NCBI RefSeq assembly: GCF_009696175.1
Contig: NZ_VUMM01000005.1
Coordinates: forward strand, 31,925 to 95,924
Length of the DNA: 64,000 bases
Source of the DNA: Floccifex porci
Lineage (GTDB): Bacteria > Bacillota_I > Bacilli_A > Erysipelotrichales > Erysipelotrichaceae
Direction: 5' to 3'
In this document: in pieces, positions 29,192 through 38,288 of the stretch
Numbering within the stretch: the stretch's first letter is position 1
How the letters are laid out: every line of letters begins with the position of its first letter
Notes under the pieces: model-generated
Told to the model about the DNA's origin: nothing
The model's input: only the letters and a program-made list of their open reading frames with translations
Database searches by the model: none
Position numbers and translations under genes: made by a program

Positions 29192-29213
29192 TTTCATATA
29201 AAGACTACAATAT

Positions 29214-29235
29214 TTGTGTTATTTTATGTTATTAT
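29214..29235 (+). promoter_or_regulatory. Internal extended -10 promoter before ftsA
   Basis: TGT-TATTAT (29227-29235) with TTGTGT 10 bases upstream of the hexamer, the same layout as at prfC. Would let ftsAZ be expressed apart from mraZ control. Confidence 0.5.
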
Positions 29236-29261
29236 AGATAAGTAAAAAAAGGAGACGTCAA

Positions 29262-30518
29262 ATGAGCAAGAAAAAAGTATATGCATCATTAGAAATCGCA
29301 GATCAAGAAGTTCGTTTAGTCGTTCTTGAAGTATTTGATGGAAGATATAACGTATTAAGAACTGAAAAAGCAGCGTGTACGGGCATCAAAAATCAGAAAG
29401 TGGTAGATGAAGCCAATGTCGTTATGACAATTCGTGAAGTTGTAACAAATGCGCAAGCAGCATTAGGGTATCGTATTGAAAGAGTTTTATTAGCTATTCC
29501 AAGTTTGAATGTTCAAAGAAACAATCAAAGAGTTCATATACAGATTGAAGATGGTACAAAAACCATTCGTTTGTTCCATATTCAGCAGGGATATAATAAA
29601 GCTATTCAGAGAAAAGCATCGGATGATGTTGAATTTGTGAATTTAAATCGCATATTATATACCGTTAATGATGTTGAAACAAAAAAACTTCCACTTCAAC
29701 AATCTTGTGAAGAGTTCTATATGAATGTGGACTTATTATATGCAGATAAAGAAACCATTTATGCGTATGCGAAATGTGTTGAACAAGCCAATCTGGAGAT
29801 CCTGGATCTATGTCTGGATACATATGCGATAGCGCAGCAGACAGCGTGTCTGGAAATGAGTTATGATCGTATGATGATTCAGTTGGATCTTGAAGCGCAA
29901 CATTGTACTTTAAGTGTATTCTCTAAAGGTCGCTTAATGAATACTGCTTCTTTAGAAAAAGGATACAGCTGGTTTACTTCGGATTTACAAGAAAAATATC
30001 ATTTAAGTGATGATATATGTTATCGTTTGCTTCAGAATTTATTTATTACAGATGAATCAAAAGCAAAAGATATCATTATCTATATTGGACAGAATGAAAT
30101 AGACCGAGTAGAAATTACAGAAAAAGAACTGGTCGAATCCTGTATGCCAAAGATTCGTCAATGGATTGCTCAAATCAATGAGACTTGTGCACCTATTGTT
30201 AAACAATCCAAATCACGTTATATTTTGACAGGACAAGGTTCAAATATTGTTGTATTTAAAGATTTAACAGATCTGTTTAATGCAGAAGCCATGGTATACC
30301 AGGAAACATGCATGGGAGCCAGAGATGGAAGTTATGTTTGTGGTCTAGGTATGGCTTATGCATGGCAGGAAGTGAATAAGATTCGTGGAATTGATAAAAC
30401 AAGTCCTAACAACAACGAATTAGAAGCCAGTATAGATGCCATCAATCAGCAAAGTAAAAAGGGAGATGGCGGATTTACAAGAAAATTAAAAAATGTGATA
30501 TTAACAGAAAGGAAATAG
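29262..30518 (+). CDS. ftsA: Cell division protein FtsA
   Basis: 418 residues with the actin-like ATPase fold. Phosphate-1-like strand ASLEIADQEVRLVVLE at the N-terminus, the SHS2-type 1C subdomain (about 85-165), IQLDLEAQHCTLSVF for phosphate 2, and ILTGQGSNIVVFKDL for the adenosine loop. The C-terminal GGFTRKLKNVILTERK is a basic amphipathic stretch fitting a membrane-targeting sequence. It is divergent from model FtsA proteins, but position before ftsZ makes it secure. Tethers FtsZ to the membrane. AAGGAG SD. Confidence 0.93.
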   Translation: MSKKKVYASLEIADQEVRLVVLEVFDGRYNVLRTEKAACTGIKNQKVVDEANVVMTIREVVTNAQAALGYRIERVLLAIPSLNVQRNNQRVHIQIEDGTKTIRLFHIQQGYNKAIQRKASDDVEFVNLNRILYTVNDVETKKLPLQQSCEEFYMNVDLLYADKETIYAYAKCVEQANLEILDLCLDTYAIAQQTACLEMSYDRMMIQLDLEAQHCTLSVFSKGRLMNTASLEKGYSWFTSDLQEKYHLSDDICYRLLQNLFITDESKAKDIIIYIGQNEIDRVEITEKELVESCMPKIRQWIAQINETCAPIVKQSKSRYILTGQGSNIVVFKDLTDLFNAEAMVYQETCMGARDGSYVCGLGMAYAWQEVNKIRGIDKTSPNNNELEASIDAINQQSKKGDGGFTRKLKNVILTERK

Positions 30519-30527
30519 GTGAACATT

Positions 30528-31613
30528 ATGACAGAATTTAATCAGGTTGCGAATATTAAAGTATTTGGAGTTGGTGGAGGTGGATCCAACGCCGTAAATC
30601 GAATGGTTGCAGGTGGAGTCAAAGGAGTGGACTTCTACATTGCTAATACCGATGTACAGGTTATGAAAAACTCACCATGTGAAAATAAAATTATTCTTGG
30701 AAAGGATACAACAAAAGGATTGGGAGCTGGTGGAAATCCTGAATATGGACGTAAAGCAGCGGAAGAAAGTGAACAGGAAATTCGTGAAGCCATTAAAGGG
30801 GCAGACATGGTCTTTATTACAGCTGGTATGGGTGGAGGAACTGGGACTGGTGCCGCTCCATTAATTGCGAAAACATCTCGTGAAGAAGGAGCGTTGACCG
30901 TAGCTGTTGTAACTCGTCCATTTACATTTGAAGGAAGAAGACGTGCAAACAATGCCAAAGAAGGAATTGAAGAATTGAAAAAATATGTTGATTCTTTAAT
31001 TATTGTTTCCAATGATAATTTGCTGGAAGTCATTGGTCGTAAGCCGATCGAAGAAGCCTTCCAGGCAGCAGATAATGTATTGCGTCAAGGTGTTCAAACC
31101 ATTTCAGATTTAATTGCGGTTCCTGCATTGGTTAACCTGGACTTTGCGGATGTTCGTTCAGTAATGGCAAACCAGGGTCGTGCACTGATTGGTATAGGTA
31201 TGGCAGAAGGAGAAGATAAAGCTGTATCAGCTGCAGAAAAAGCCATTCAGTCTCCATTACTGGAATCTCAGATTCATGGAGCACAATCCGCAATCATTAA
31301 TATTACAGGTGGAGATAAAGTTAGCTTATTCGATGCACAGAATGCAGTTTCAGTTATCCAGGATGCTGCCGGTGGAGAAATCGATTGTATTTTCGGTATT
31401 GCAATCAATGAACAGCTGGGAGATGCAATCATTGTTACAGTTATTGCTACTGGATTTGAAGAACCAAAACAAATTAAAAAACGTGCAGATGCAGCTGCTT
31501 CCAATTCAAAAACATATGTACAGCCTAAAGTTGCATCTTCAACAGGAGTTGTTACAAGCGTAGAAGATATTAATCAGGACGATGAAATCCCTAACTTCTT
31601 CTTTAATCGATAA
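30528..31613 (+). CDS. ftsZ: Cell division protein FtsZ
   Basis: 361 residues. N-terminal [18 protein letters not shown], the tubulin signature [10 protein letters not shown], the T7/synergy block [11 protein letters not shown] and the C-terminal conserved peptide [11 protein letters not shown] are all present; the linker before that peptide is short (about 30 residues). Start 30528 (ATG) has AGGTGA upstream; the GTG at 30519 directly follows the ftsA stop. Polymerises with GTP into the cytokinetic ring. A strong terminator follows. Confidence 0.98.
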   Translation: MTEFNQVANIKVFGVGGGGSNAVNRMVAGGVKGVDFYIANTDVQVMKNSPCENKIILGKDTTKGLGAGGNPEYGRKAAEESEQEIREAIKGADMVFITAGMGGGTGTGAAPLIAKTSREEGALTVAVVTRPFTFEGRRRANNAKEGIEELKKYVDSLIIVSNDNLLEVIGRKPIEEAFQAADNVLRQGVQTISDLIAVPALVNLDFADVRSVMANQGRALIGIGMAEGEDKAVSAAEKAIQSPLLESQIHGAQSAIINITGGDKVSLFDAQNAVSVIQDAAGGEIDCIFGIAINEQLGDAIIVTVIATGFEEPKQIKKRADAAASNSKTYVQPKVASSTGVVTSVEDINQDDEIPNFFFNR

Positions 31614-31624
31614 TCAATGAAGAT

Positions 31625-31650
31625 GAGCTAACTTTGTTAGCTCTTTTTTA
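31625..31650 (+). terminator. ftsZ terminator
   Basis: GAGCTAAC / GTTAGCTC (31625-31632, 31636-31643), 3-nt loop, six T. The group II intron relic begins straight after the T-run. Confidence 0.9.
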
Positions 31651-32380
31651 GTATGACAGGCATACATACATCTAAGGTGAAAGTCCTAAAGGAGGTATCC
31701 ATCGCCAACCTGATAGCGCCCCTCAAAGCTAAGACCAGCAGCGAATCGTGTAATGGCAAGAGTCACAAGATGGTTGAGAAATCATCTCAGAGTTGAAGTG
31801 AACATGGCTAAAACTAAAGTATGCAGACCTGATGATGTTAAGTATCTAGGCTTTAGTTTCTATCTTAATAATAAAGGTGTATGGAGACCAAAGCCAATAT
31901 CAAATCTATTAACAAGTTCAAGGAGAAACTGCATAGTGAAACTATTCGTTCTAAATTCTGTTCTATTGCATATCGTATTTCCAGGCTCAATCCTATTATT
32001 CGTGGTTGGATTAACCATTTCAGAATATGCGATATGAAGGAATGACTGAGAAGACTAGACTCTTATTTGCGTAAGAGAATTTGGATATGTATTTGGAAAC
32101 AGTGGAAAGTTCCAAAACATAGAGAATGGGCACTTGTTAAGTTAGATATGGATAGGATTAAAGTTCATGAATTAGCATATTCATGAAAGGGTATTTATGC
32201 CTGTTCTTTATTTATCAGCCTTATCATTACCAATGATATTCTCAAAAAGAAAGGTCTGTTTCCGTTAGTAGACCATTACAATTTAGTACGTGTTTTATAA
32301 ATTTTGAACCACTTATTGCCAAATGGCACGATGTGGTGTAAGGAATGAAAGTGGATAATTTCAACATTCTACTCTACTCA
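31651..32380 (+). mobile_element. Degenerate group II intron (internally deleted)
   Basis: The 853-base gap after ftsZ is filled by an intron relic. The 5' part (31651 to about 31752) holds intron RNA with the segment AAGGTGAAAGTCC and AAGCTAAGACCAGCAGCGAA typical of domain I; a decayed reverse transcriptase/maturase tail follows; a domain V-like hairpin starting GAACC at 32306 and ending TGGTGT near 32338 and a domain VI-like stem follow, ending near 32380. Domains II-IV and most of the reverse transcriptase are gone. Boundaries are approximate. It abuts a terminator stem, a favoured target of class C introns, although class was not determined. Confidence 0.8.
31753..32300 (+). pseudogene. 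Group II intron maturase/reverse transcriptase remnant
   Basis: Only the end of the protein survives. Frame 1 gives LRVEVNMAKTKV and DDVKYLGFSFYLNNKG (last RT motifs). Near 31890-31902 the frame shifts to KSINKFKEKLHSETIRS and continues through RGWINHFRICDMKE, an in-frame TGA at about 32043, LRRLDSYLRKRIWICIWKQW, a second TGA in AYS-stop-KGIY (where Arg is normal) and LVDHYNLVRVL before TAA at 32298-32300. These are the maturase X domain and C-terminus. One frameshift and two stops make it non-functional. Confidence 0.85.
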
Positions 32381-32411
32381 ATTAAAAAAATTACAGAATA
32401 TTGAAATATTG

Positions 32412-32439
32412 TTACATTTATAAAGAATAGTGTTATAAT
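32412..32439 (+). promoter_or_regulatory. Promoter of the DUF4358-MBOAT operon
   Basis: TTACAT (32412-32417), 16-base spacer, TATAAT (32434-32439) with TGT directly before it (extended -10). Confidence 0.6.
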
Positions 32440-32466
32440 ATTAAGCACAATTATAAGGGGAATCAT

Positions 32467-32937
32467 ATGAATCGATATAAAGCAGGACAACTTTTTTGTA
32501 TTATATGTATTGCAGTGTTTATGCTGTTTCAGTTTAAACAGCCATCGGATTCAAAAAAGAATTTTGAAGATGTGGTACAGAAAACAATTGAAAAAATAGA
32601 TGTTTCACAATTTGAACAGCAAGATAATTTAGCAATGAAAAGATTTTTATCTTTAAATCCAGAAGAATATGAAAATATTATTTACTATAAGGATATTGAT
32701 GCTTTAAAATCAAGAGAATTTGTAATTGTTAAATTTAAAAACTCTAAGCAGGCATCATATTTTAAATTAAATATTGAGAATCGAATTGAAAATCAGATCA
32801 ATGTATTTGATGGATATGCGCAGGACCAGGCGGATCTGTTGAAAGAGGCTGTAATTGATATACAGTCCAATTATGCATTATATGTGGTACTGGAAAATGC
32901 AAAAGAAGTAGACAATGCTTTTCTTTTAGCATTATAA
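32467..32937 (+). CDS. DUF4358-like exported protein
   Basis: 156 residues with one N-terminal hydrophobic segment (about 6-22) and an extracytoplasmic domain. The stretch YENIIYYKDIDALKSREFVIVKF and the following AQDQADLLKEAVIDIQSNYALYVV match the DUF4358 pattern found beside MBOAT acyltransferase genes. Function unknown; a helper of surface acylation is suggested by context. SD AAGGGG. First gene of a tight four-gene cassette. Confidence 0.75.
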   Translation: MNRYKAGQLFCIICIAVFMLFQFKQPSDSKKNFEDVVQKTIEKIDVSQFEQQDNLAMKRFLSLNPEEYENIIYYKDIDALKSREFVIVKFKNSKQASYFKLNIENRIENQINVFDGYAQDQADLLKEAVIDIQSNYALYVVLENAKEVDNAFLLAL

Positions 32938-32947
32938 GGGGGACTGT

Positions 32948-34309
32948 ATGACATTTAATAACGTATTTTTTATATTTTTATTCTTACCAGTTGTTTTATT
33001 TTTCAATTTTATTATAAAAAATAAAATATTGAAAAATCTGTTTCTTGTTCTTTTTTCCTTTTTATTTTATGCATGGGGAAATCCATCTACACTGGTATTA
33101 TTGATTTTATATATTTTATTTAATTATTTTACTGGATTAGAAATAGACAATAGTGAAGGAAAACAAAGAACCATTACGTTTGTGATTGGAATTTCTGTTC
33201 AGGTGCTTGTTTTATTTTTATATAAATATATAAAACTGTTATTTCCATTTTTATCTGTAGAATTAAATGTACCTGTAGGATTGTCTTTTTTTACTTTCAG
33301 CTGTTTATCTTATTTAATTGATGTTTATACGAAAAAAAGTAGAGCTCAATCCAACTTACTTCATTTATCTCTATATATTTCCTTTTTTGGAAAAATCAGT
33401 ATGGGACCCATTGTTCAATACAATCAGATGGAAAAGGAACTGGAACATCATCCATTTCAGATTCAATTGTTTTGCGATGGAATTAAATTATTCTGTATTG
33501 GCTTGTGCAAAAAAGCAATTTTAGCAGATTCTCTTTCTATTGTTCATACAAATCTGTCAGCGAGCAGCAGTGTTTTAGGCAGCTGGCTGTTTGCGATAAG
33601 CTATATGTTACAGATTTATTTTGATTTTTCTGGATATTCAGATATGGCTATAGGAATCGCAAATATGTTTGGATTTCATTTTAATAAGAATTTTGATCAT
33701 CCTTATAATGCTTTATCCATTCAGGATTTCTGGAGACGATGGCATATATCTTTATCGAGATGGTTTAGAGATTATATCTATATTCCATTAGGAGGAAATC
33801 GAGTCAGTAATGGAAAGTATATTCGGAATATATTTGTTGTATGGTTTTTAACAGGATTATGGCATGGAGCCAATTGGACATTTATTATATGGGGACTATA
33901 TTTTGGATGTTTATTATTGCTGGAAAAATATGTATTAAAAGATTTACTTGAAAAATGCCCAAGATTTATTTGTCACATATATACATGGATTCTTGTATTG
34001 ATCAGCTGGGTTTTCTTTATGAGTCCAAATCTGACACAAGCTTTTGGTGTACTTGGAAAAATGATAGGAATTAATGCTTCATTATATGATATGAATGCTC
34101 TTTTCTATTTAAGAAGTTCTGTTGTTCTGATTCTTATAGGTATTGTTTTCTCATTCCCAGTTTATGAAAAACTGGAAAGCTATGTATTAGGAAGATGGAA
34201 ACAGAAAGCTTCTATTGCCTTAACCATTGTTTATGTTGTGGTATTCCTGATTTCAATTTCTTATGTGATTTCAAATACGTTTCAATCATTTTTATATTTT
34301 GCGTTTTAA
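32948..34309 (+). CDS. MBOAT O-acyltransferase (AlgI/DltB family)
   Basis: 453-residue polytopic membrane protein. Family blocks: SYLIDVYTKK, FPHLLLGPI-like ISFFGKISMGPIVQYNQM, IQDFWRRWHISLSRWFRDY, YIPLGGNRVS and the catalytic His in WFLTGLWHGANWTFIIWG. MBOAT proteins pass acyl groups, usually acetyl, across the membrane to glycans on the outside. DHHW and SGNH partners follow directly, as in alginate-type acetylation systems. SD AAGGGGGACTG. Confidence 0.95.
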   Translation: MTFNNVFFIFLFLPVVLFFNFIIKNKILKNLFLVLFSFLFYAWGNPSTLVLLILYILFNYFTGLEIDNSEGKQRTITFVIGISVQVLVLFLYKYIKLLFPFLSVELNVPVGLSFFTFSCLSYLIDVYTKKSRAQSNLLHLSLYISFFGKISMGPIVQYNQMEKELEHHPFQIQLFCDGIKLFCIGLCKKAILADSLSIVHTNLSASSSVLGSWLFAISYMLQIYFDFSGYSDMAIGIANMFGFHFNKNFDHPYNALSIQDFWRRWHISLSRWFRDYIYIPLGGNRVSNGKYIRNIFVVWFLTGLWHGANWTFIIWGLYFGCLLLLEKYVLKDLLEKCPRFICHIYTWILVLISWVFFMSPNLTQAFGVLGKMIGINASLYDMNALFYLRSSVVLILIGIVFSFPVYEKLESYVLGRWKQKASIALTIVYVVVFLISISYVISNTFQSFLYFAF

Positions 34310-34323
34310 AAGGGGATGTGAAT

Positions 34324-35460
34324 ATGGAAAAGCATAAACAGATTTTATCAAGGTTATTGATGATTGTATGGGTACCTATCCTTGTTGTTACAATGATTAT
34401 AAATTTAGTGATACCAGATAAAGAGCTTTCAACGATAGAAAATCGATCTCTGCAGACGTTTCCTTCCATCACTATGGATTCTATTCTGGATGGCAGTTTT
34501 GAAAAAGAACTGGATACATGGTTTTCGGATCAGTTTGTGGGGCGGAATACATTTATTCATTTAAAATATATAATGAATCGATTAACAGGTAATAAAAAGA
34601 TTGATGATGTATATATTGCGAAAAGCGGATTGATGGAAGAAGCTGTGGAAGCAAATGGAAATCAGTTGAATCGGAATTTAAATGCGATCAATCAGTTTGT
34701 ATCTCTTTATCCAGATTTAAATGCAGAATTTTTACTGGTTCCCAATGCCATTAGTGTACAAGAAGATAAACTACCATCTTTTGTATCTGGAAATTTACAG
34801 AATGAACAAATGGATATGGTTTATAATACATTAAATTCAGAGATTAAAAAAATAGATGTTAGAAATACATTAAAAGAACATGCAGATGAATATTTATATT
34901 ATAAAACCGATCATCACTGGACCAGCCTGGCTGCATTTTATACATTTTCGGATTTTTCTAAACAGAATGGTTTAGGAAACACGAAAAAGTCAGATTATGA
35001 TATCTATACAGTATCTACCCATTTTAAAGGGACTTTATCGAATAAAACAGGAAGTGTTGGTTTAAAAGATACCATTGAAATTTATGTTCCCGAAAATAAT
35101 AGCGATTATATTTATACAAATCCATCAAAATCAATCAAATCGAGATCTTTATATTCTTACCAGGGATTGACATCAAAAGATCCATATACAGTATTTCTTT
35201 CAGGAAATTCAGCTTATTCCAAACTGGAAATGAATAATGATTCAAATCGAAGACTGATTGTTTTTAAAGATTCTTATGCGAATGCATTTATTCCATTTTT
35301 AGTCCCATACTATCGAACGATCACAATTATTGATCCTCGATATTATTTTGAAGATATTTCAAAAGTCATGGTTAAAGAATGTATTACAGATGTTTTATTT
35401 CTTTATAATACAAACACATTTGTATTAGATACATCTTTAGCGGATGTATTAGGGGGTTAA
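34324..35460 (+). CDS. DHHW/AlgJ-like extracytoplasmic acetyltransferase partner
   Basis: 378 residues with an N-terminal membrane anchor (about 9-27). The name-giving motif is YYKTDHHWTSLAAF (near 195-208), and a GDSL-like Ser/Asp arrangement may be in VFKDSYANAFIPFL. Such proteins receive acyl groups from the MBOAT channel and transfer them to polysaccharide. Start 34324 follows AGGGGATG; the ORF open from 34195 overlaps the MBOAT gene and is rejected. It ends 1 base before the next ATG. Confidence 0.88.
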   Translation: MEKHKQILSRLLMIVWVPILVVTMIINLVIPDKELSTIENRSLQTFPSITMDSILDGSFEKELDTWFSDQFVGRNTFIHLKYIMNRLTGNKKIDDVYIAKSGLMEEAVEANGNQLNRNLNAINQFVSLYPDLNAEFLLVPNAISVQEDKLPSFVSGNLQNEQMDMVYNTLNSEIKKIDVRNTLKEHADEYLYYKTDHHWTSLAAFYTFSDFSKQNGLGNTKKSDYDIYTVSTHFKGTLSNKTGSVGLKDTIEIYVPENNSDYIYTNPSKSIKSRSLYSYQGLTSKDPYTVFLSGNSAYSKLEMNNDSNRRLIVFKDSYANAFIPFLVPYYRTITIIDPRYYFEDISKVMVKECITDVLFLYNTNTFVLDTSLADVLGG

Positions 35461-35461
35461 T

Positions 35462-36214
35462 ATGAAAAATAAGAATCGTAAAATGGTATGGATATTTGCA
35501 GCTGTTCTTTTGATTGCAGCAATTGTGGTTTTTGTGCTTTTAAACCAGTCGGATTCATCAAAAGGAATTGCCTATATACAGAAACAGGAAAAATTAAAGG
35601 TTGATGATATACAAGATACTTTACTTAAGAAAAAACAGGCAGAACGAAAAGAAGCAATTGCTCAAGGAAAACTGGATGTTTTTAGTTTAGTGGATGATTT
35701 TGTGTTTTATGGGGATTCACGTGTCATGGGATATGATGTGTATGGATTACTGGATGTCAATCGTATTTTTGCAGGAACAGGATATACTTTTAAAAATGTA
35801 GAAGAATGGGATGAAAGCTTAAAAAATTTAAATCCTTCTTATGTATTTATTTCATATGGTATCAACGATCTTGGTTTAAAATTGGATGAGGTCTATGAAT
35901 ATGGTTATGATGGGTTAGCCAAAGAGAAGATGAATCATATTCTGGAAATTGTACCTAATGCGAAAATATATTTGTGTTCCATTATTCCATGTTCTCCTTC
36001 TGTTGCACAGGAACATCCAGCCTGGGCCAATTACAAAAATTATAATGAGAAATTAAAAAAAGCATGCAGTGCGATAGAAAATTGTACATATGTGGATACT
36101 GCTCCATTAGCTGATGAAGGAAATGCCAATATCTATTCTGGGGATGGTATCCATTTCACAAAATCTTTTTATACCGATTGGCTAAACGCAATAGTGGATT
36201 CTATGGACAACTAA
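35462..36214 (+). CDS. Membrane-anchored SGNH-fold protein
   Basis: 250 residues: N-terminal transmembrane helix (about 8-27), then a charged linker and an SGNH domain. Block I FVFYGDSRVMGYD (Ser in GDS), block III ISYGINDLGL (Asn), block V GDGIHFTKSFY (Asp-x-x-His). An exported esterase or O-acetyltransferase of the MBOAT cassette. It starts 1 base after the DHHW stop. Confidence 0.87.
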   Translation: MKNKNRKMVWIFAAVLLIAAIVVFVLLNQSDSSKGIAYIQKQEKLKVDDIQDTLLKKKQAERKEAIAQGKLDVFSLVDDFVFYGDSRVMGYDVYGLLDVNRIFAGTGYTFKNVEEWDESLKNLNPSYVFISYGINDLGLKLDEVYEYGYDGLAKEKMNHILEIVPNAKIYLCSIIPCSPSVAQEHPAWANYKNYNEKLKKACSAIENCTYVDTAPLADEGNANIYSGDGIHFTKSFYTDWLNAIVDSMDN

Positions 36215-36255
36215 TTGGAATTTTTGGATGTTTCTTTATAGATAATAACGTTTTC

Positions 36256-36264
36256 TGATACTAT
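36256..36264 (+). promoter_or_regulatory. Extended -10 six bases before gtrA-like start
   Basis: TGA-TACTAT, then TTAATT and ATG 36271. No SD precedes the ATG. Predicts leaderless transcription. Confidence 0.55.
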
Positions 36265-36270
36265 TTAATT

Positions 36271-36672
36271 ATGAAAAGGTTAGTTCAACAGATGGTTCGT
36301 TTTGGTATTGTAGGAATTGTATCTTTTCTTTTGGATTTTATATTGATGATTGTATTAAAAGAAGGGGCACATATGAATATATTTATTGCGACAACTCTTT
36401 CTTATACAATCTCTGTTATATTCAATTATAAAGTAAGTACAATTTTTGTTTTTAGTGTAGATCCATCGAAAGGTAAAAATCAGATATTTATTACATTTCT
36501 GATATTAAGTTTTATTGCGTTGATTTTAAATGAAGTCTTAATGATGGGATTTGTTGGAATTTTATTGATTAATTATGCAATTGCGAAAATTCTGGCAACG
36601 ATGAATGTAACGGTTTTTAATTTTATTACTCGAAAATTGTTTATTGAGGCTAGAAATCGTGTGATTTATTAG
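36271..36672 (+). CDS. GtrA family membrane protein
   Basis: 133 residues with four transmembrane helices; RFGIVGIVSFLLDFILMIVL and SYTISVIFNYKVSTIFVF are GtrA-type segments. These small proteins are thought to flip polyprenyl-linked sugars. Located between the acyltransferase cassette and the LCP genes, which fits a wall-glycan role. Likely leaderless (see the -10 at 36256). A terminator overlaps its end. Confidence 0.88.
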   Translation: MKRLVQQMVRFGIVGIVSFLLDFILMIVLKEGAHMNIFIATTLSYTISVIFNYKVSTIFVFSVDPSKGKNQIFITFLILSFIALILNEVLMMGFVGILLINYAIAKILATMNVTVFNFITRKLFIEARNRVIY

Positions 36673-36682
36673 CCTTTTTTTA
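36647..36682 (+). terminator. Terminator of the gtrA-like gene
   Basis: AGGCTAGAAATC pairs with GATTTATTAGCCT (one bulge), loop GTGT, then TTTTTT. The stop codon is in the right arm. Confidence 0.78.
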
Positions 36683-36747
36683 TGAATAATAGACAATTTG
36701 TTATTATTTATGGTAACATGATAAGGATTGAAGGTAGGTATAGTATT

Positions 36748-38271
36748 ATGTCAAAAAGAAAAAATAAGCGTAAAGCATCTGTATTCTTTCGCTTGTTGTC
36801 GCTAATATTTTCATTTGTATTAATTATATTTACAATAATTTTGATTGGCCAGATAATTCGTTTGAATGTGTTGCCTCTGTTCTATGTGATTCCCATATCT
36901 ATAATAATTGGCTCCCTTTCTCTTTTATTCATAATTTTAATGCTTTTTAAGGCTCAAAGAGGATTTCTGCATTTTGTACTGACACTTGTGATCATTGCTT
37001 TAACTTGCGTATATGGTACTGGCAATTATTTTGTATATGTTACAAGTAAAGCTTTTAAATCGGTTACAAATTTAACATCAAAAGTATCGAATACATTAAC
37101 GGTTCGTACCTTAGAAGGAAGAGCTCAAAGTGAAAAAGATTTAGATGGGGCCTGTTTAGGCTATTTTACTTCAATGGATTCCTCGGATTTATCTAAGTTA
37201 ACTGATTCTTTAAGTAAAGATAATGTATCTTTTACCGCAAAAGCTTATGATGATATTTATGATATGGTACAGGATTTATATGATGGATATATAGATGGAA
37301 TTTTATTTAATGAATCTTATAGTGGGGTAGTAACTGCTGTTGAAGAATATTCAATGTTTGTGAATCGTACCACTCCTGTCTATTCAATGACTTACTATAC
37401 AGAAAATCAGAATCAGAAACAAGATTCAATAAATGATGTAGATGTCACAAGTGTTCCATTTACTGTTATGATCAGTGGAAATGATAGTTATGGACAGTTT
37501 AATGAAAATTCGAGAAGTGACATGAATATGCTGGTAACAGTGAATCCTAATACAGGAACGGTTCTAATGACAAGTATTCCAAGAGATTATTATGTGCCGA
37601 TTGCTGGATTGACTAATGGTTATGATGATGCTGAACTGGAAGATAAATTGACCCATTCGGGTTTATATGGTATTGAAACAACCCAGAAAACAATTGAAAA
37701 TCTTTTAGATGTAGACATTAATTACTATATTCGAGTTAATTTTTCTTCTCTAATCAATTTAGTAGATGCAATAGGTGGAATTGATGTATATGTAGAAGAA
37801 GGATTAGCAGTTGATGCGTTCTATGCGGATACAACTTTAGGGGGAGTCTCAGAAGGATGGAATCATTTAGATGGAAAACGTGCTTTAGCTTTTTCTCGTG
37901 AAAGGCATGCTTATCAATATGGAGATAACCAGCGTGTTAAAAATCAGCAGATAGTGCTGGAAGCTATAATACATTCGTTGACAAAACCAAGTATGATATT
38001 AAATTATCCAAAATTTATTTCTGCATTGTCTGGAGCTTTTGAAACCAATATGCCAGCAGATACCATTTCGAATTTATTAAAATTTGAATTTGGTACTTTC
38101 CCAGACTGGAAATTTGAGAGTTATGCATTATCTGGATTTGGTGATAGTCGCTTATGTGCAAGTTTAGGTGGCTATGCAGATGTAGTGCTGCCAGATGAAG
38201 AATCTGTAATTGTTGCTAAAGAAAAAATTAATCTTGTTGAAATTGGAAATACATCCAATGACATAGAATAA
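36748..38271 (+). CDS. LCP (LytR-CpsA-Psr) family glycan ligase 1
   Basis: 507 residues. Three N-terminal transmembrane helices (about 15-100), an extra extracellular domain (about 110-235; FNESYSGVV and DMVQDLYDGYIDGIL), then the LCP core. LCP features: SGNDSYGQFNENSRSDMNM, TGTVLMTSIPRDYYVPI with the pyrophosphate-binding Arg, THSGLYGIETTQKTIENLL, and GWNHLDGKRALAFSRERH with its Arg. LCP enzymes attach lipid-linked polymers to peptidoglycan. Start 36748 follows AGGTAGG. Co-directional with a close paralog 17 bases on. Confidence 0.94.
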   Translation: MSKRKNKRKASVFFRLLSLIFSFVLIIFTIILIGQIIRLNVLPLFYVIPISIIIGSLSLLFIILMLFKAQRGFLHFVLTLVIIALTCVYGTGNYFVYVTSKAFKSVTNLTSKVSNTLTVRTLEGRAQSEKDLDGACLGYFTSMDSSDLSKLTDSLSKDNVSFTAKAYDDIYDMVQDLYDGYIDGILFNESYSGVVTAVEEYSMFVNRTTPVYSMTYYTENQNQKQDSINDVDVTSVPFTVMISGNDSYGQFNENSRSDMNMLVTVNPNTGTVLMTSIPRDYYVPIAGLTNGYDDAELEDKLTHSGLYGIETTQKTIENLLDVDINYYIRVNFSSLINLVDAIGGIDVYVEEGLAVDAFYADTTLGGVSEGWNHLDGKRALAFSRERHAYQYGDNQRVKNQQIVLEAIIHSLTKPSMILNYPKFISALSGAFETNMPADTISNLLKFEFGTFPDWKFESYALSGFGDSRLCASLGGYADVVLPDEESVIVAKEKINLVEIGNTSNDIE

Positions 38272-38288
38272 TAAAATGGAGGATCAGA

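Noticed and set aside
31753..32037. 94-residue free-standing gene after ftsZ
   Set aside because: It is part of a frameshifted group II intron maturase; the in-frame tail is a wrong-frame read of the X domain.
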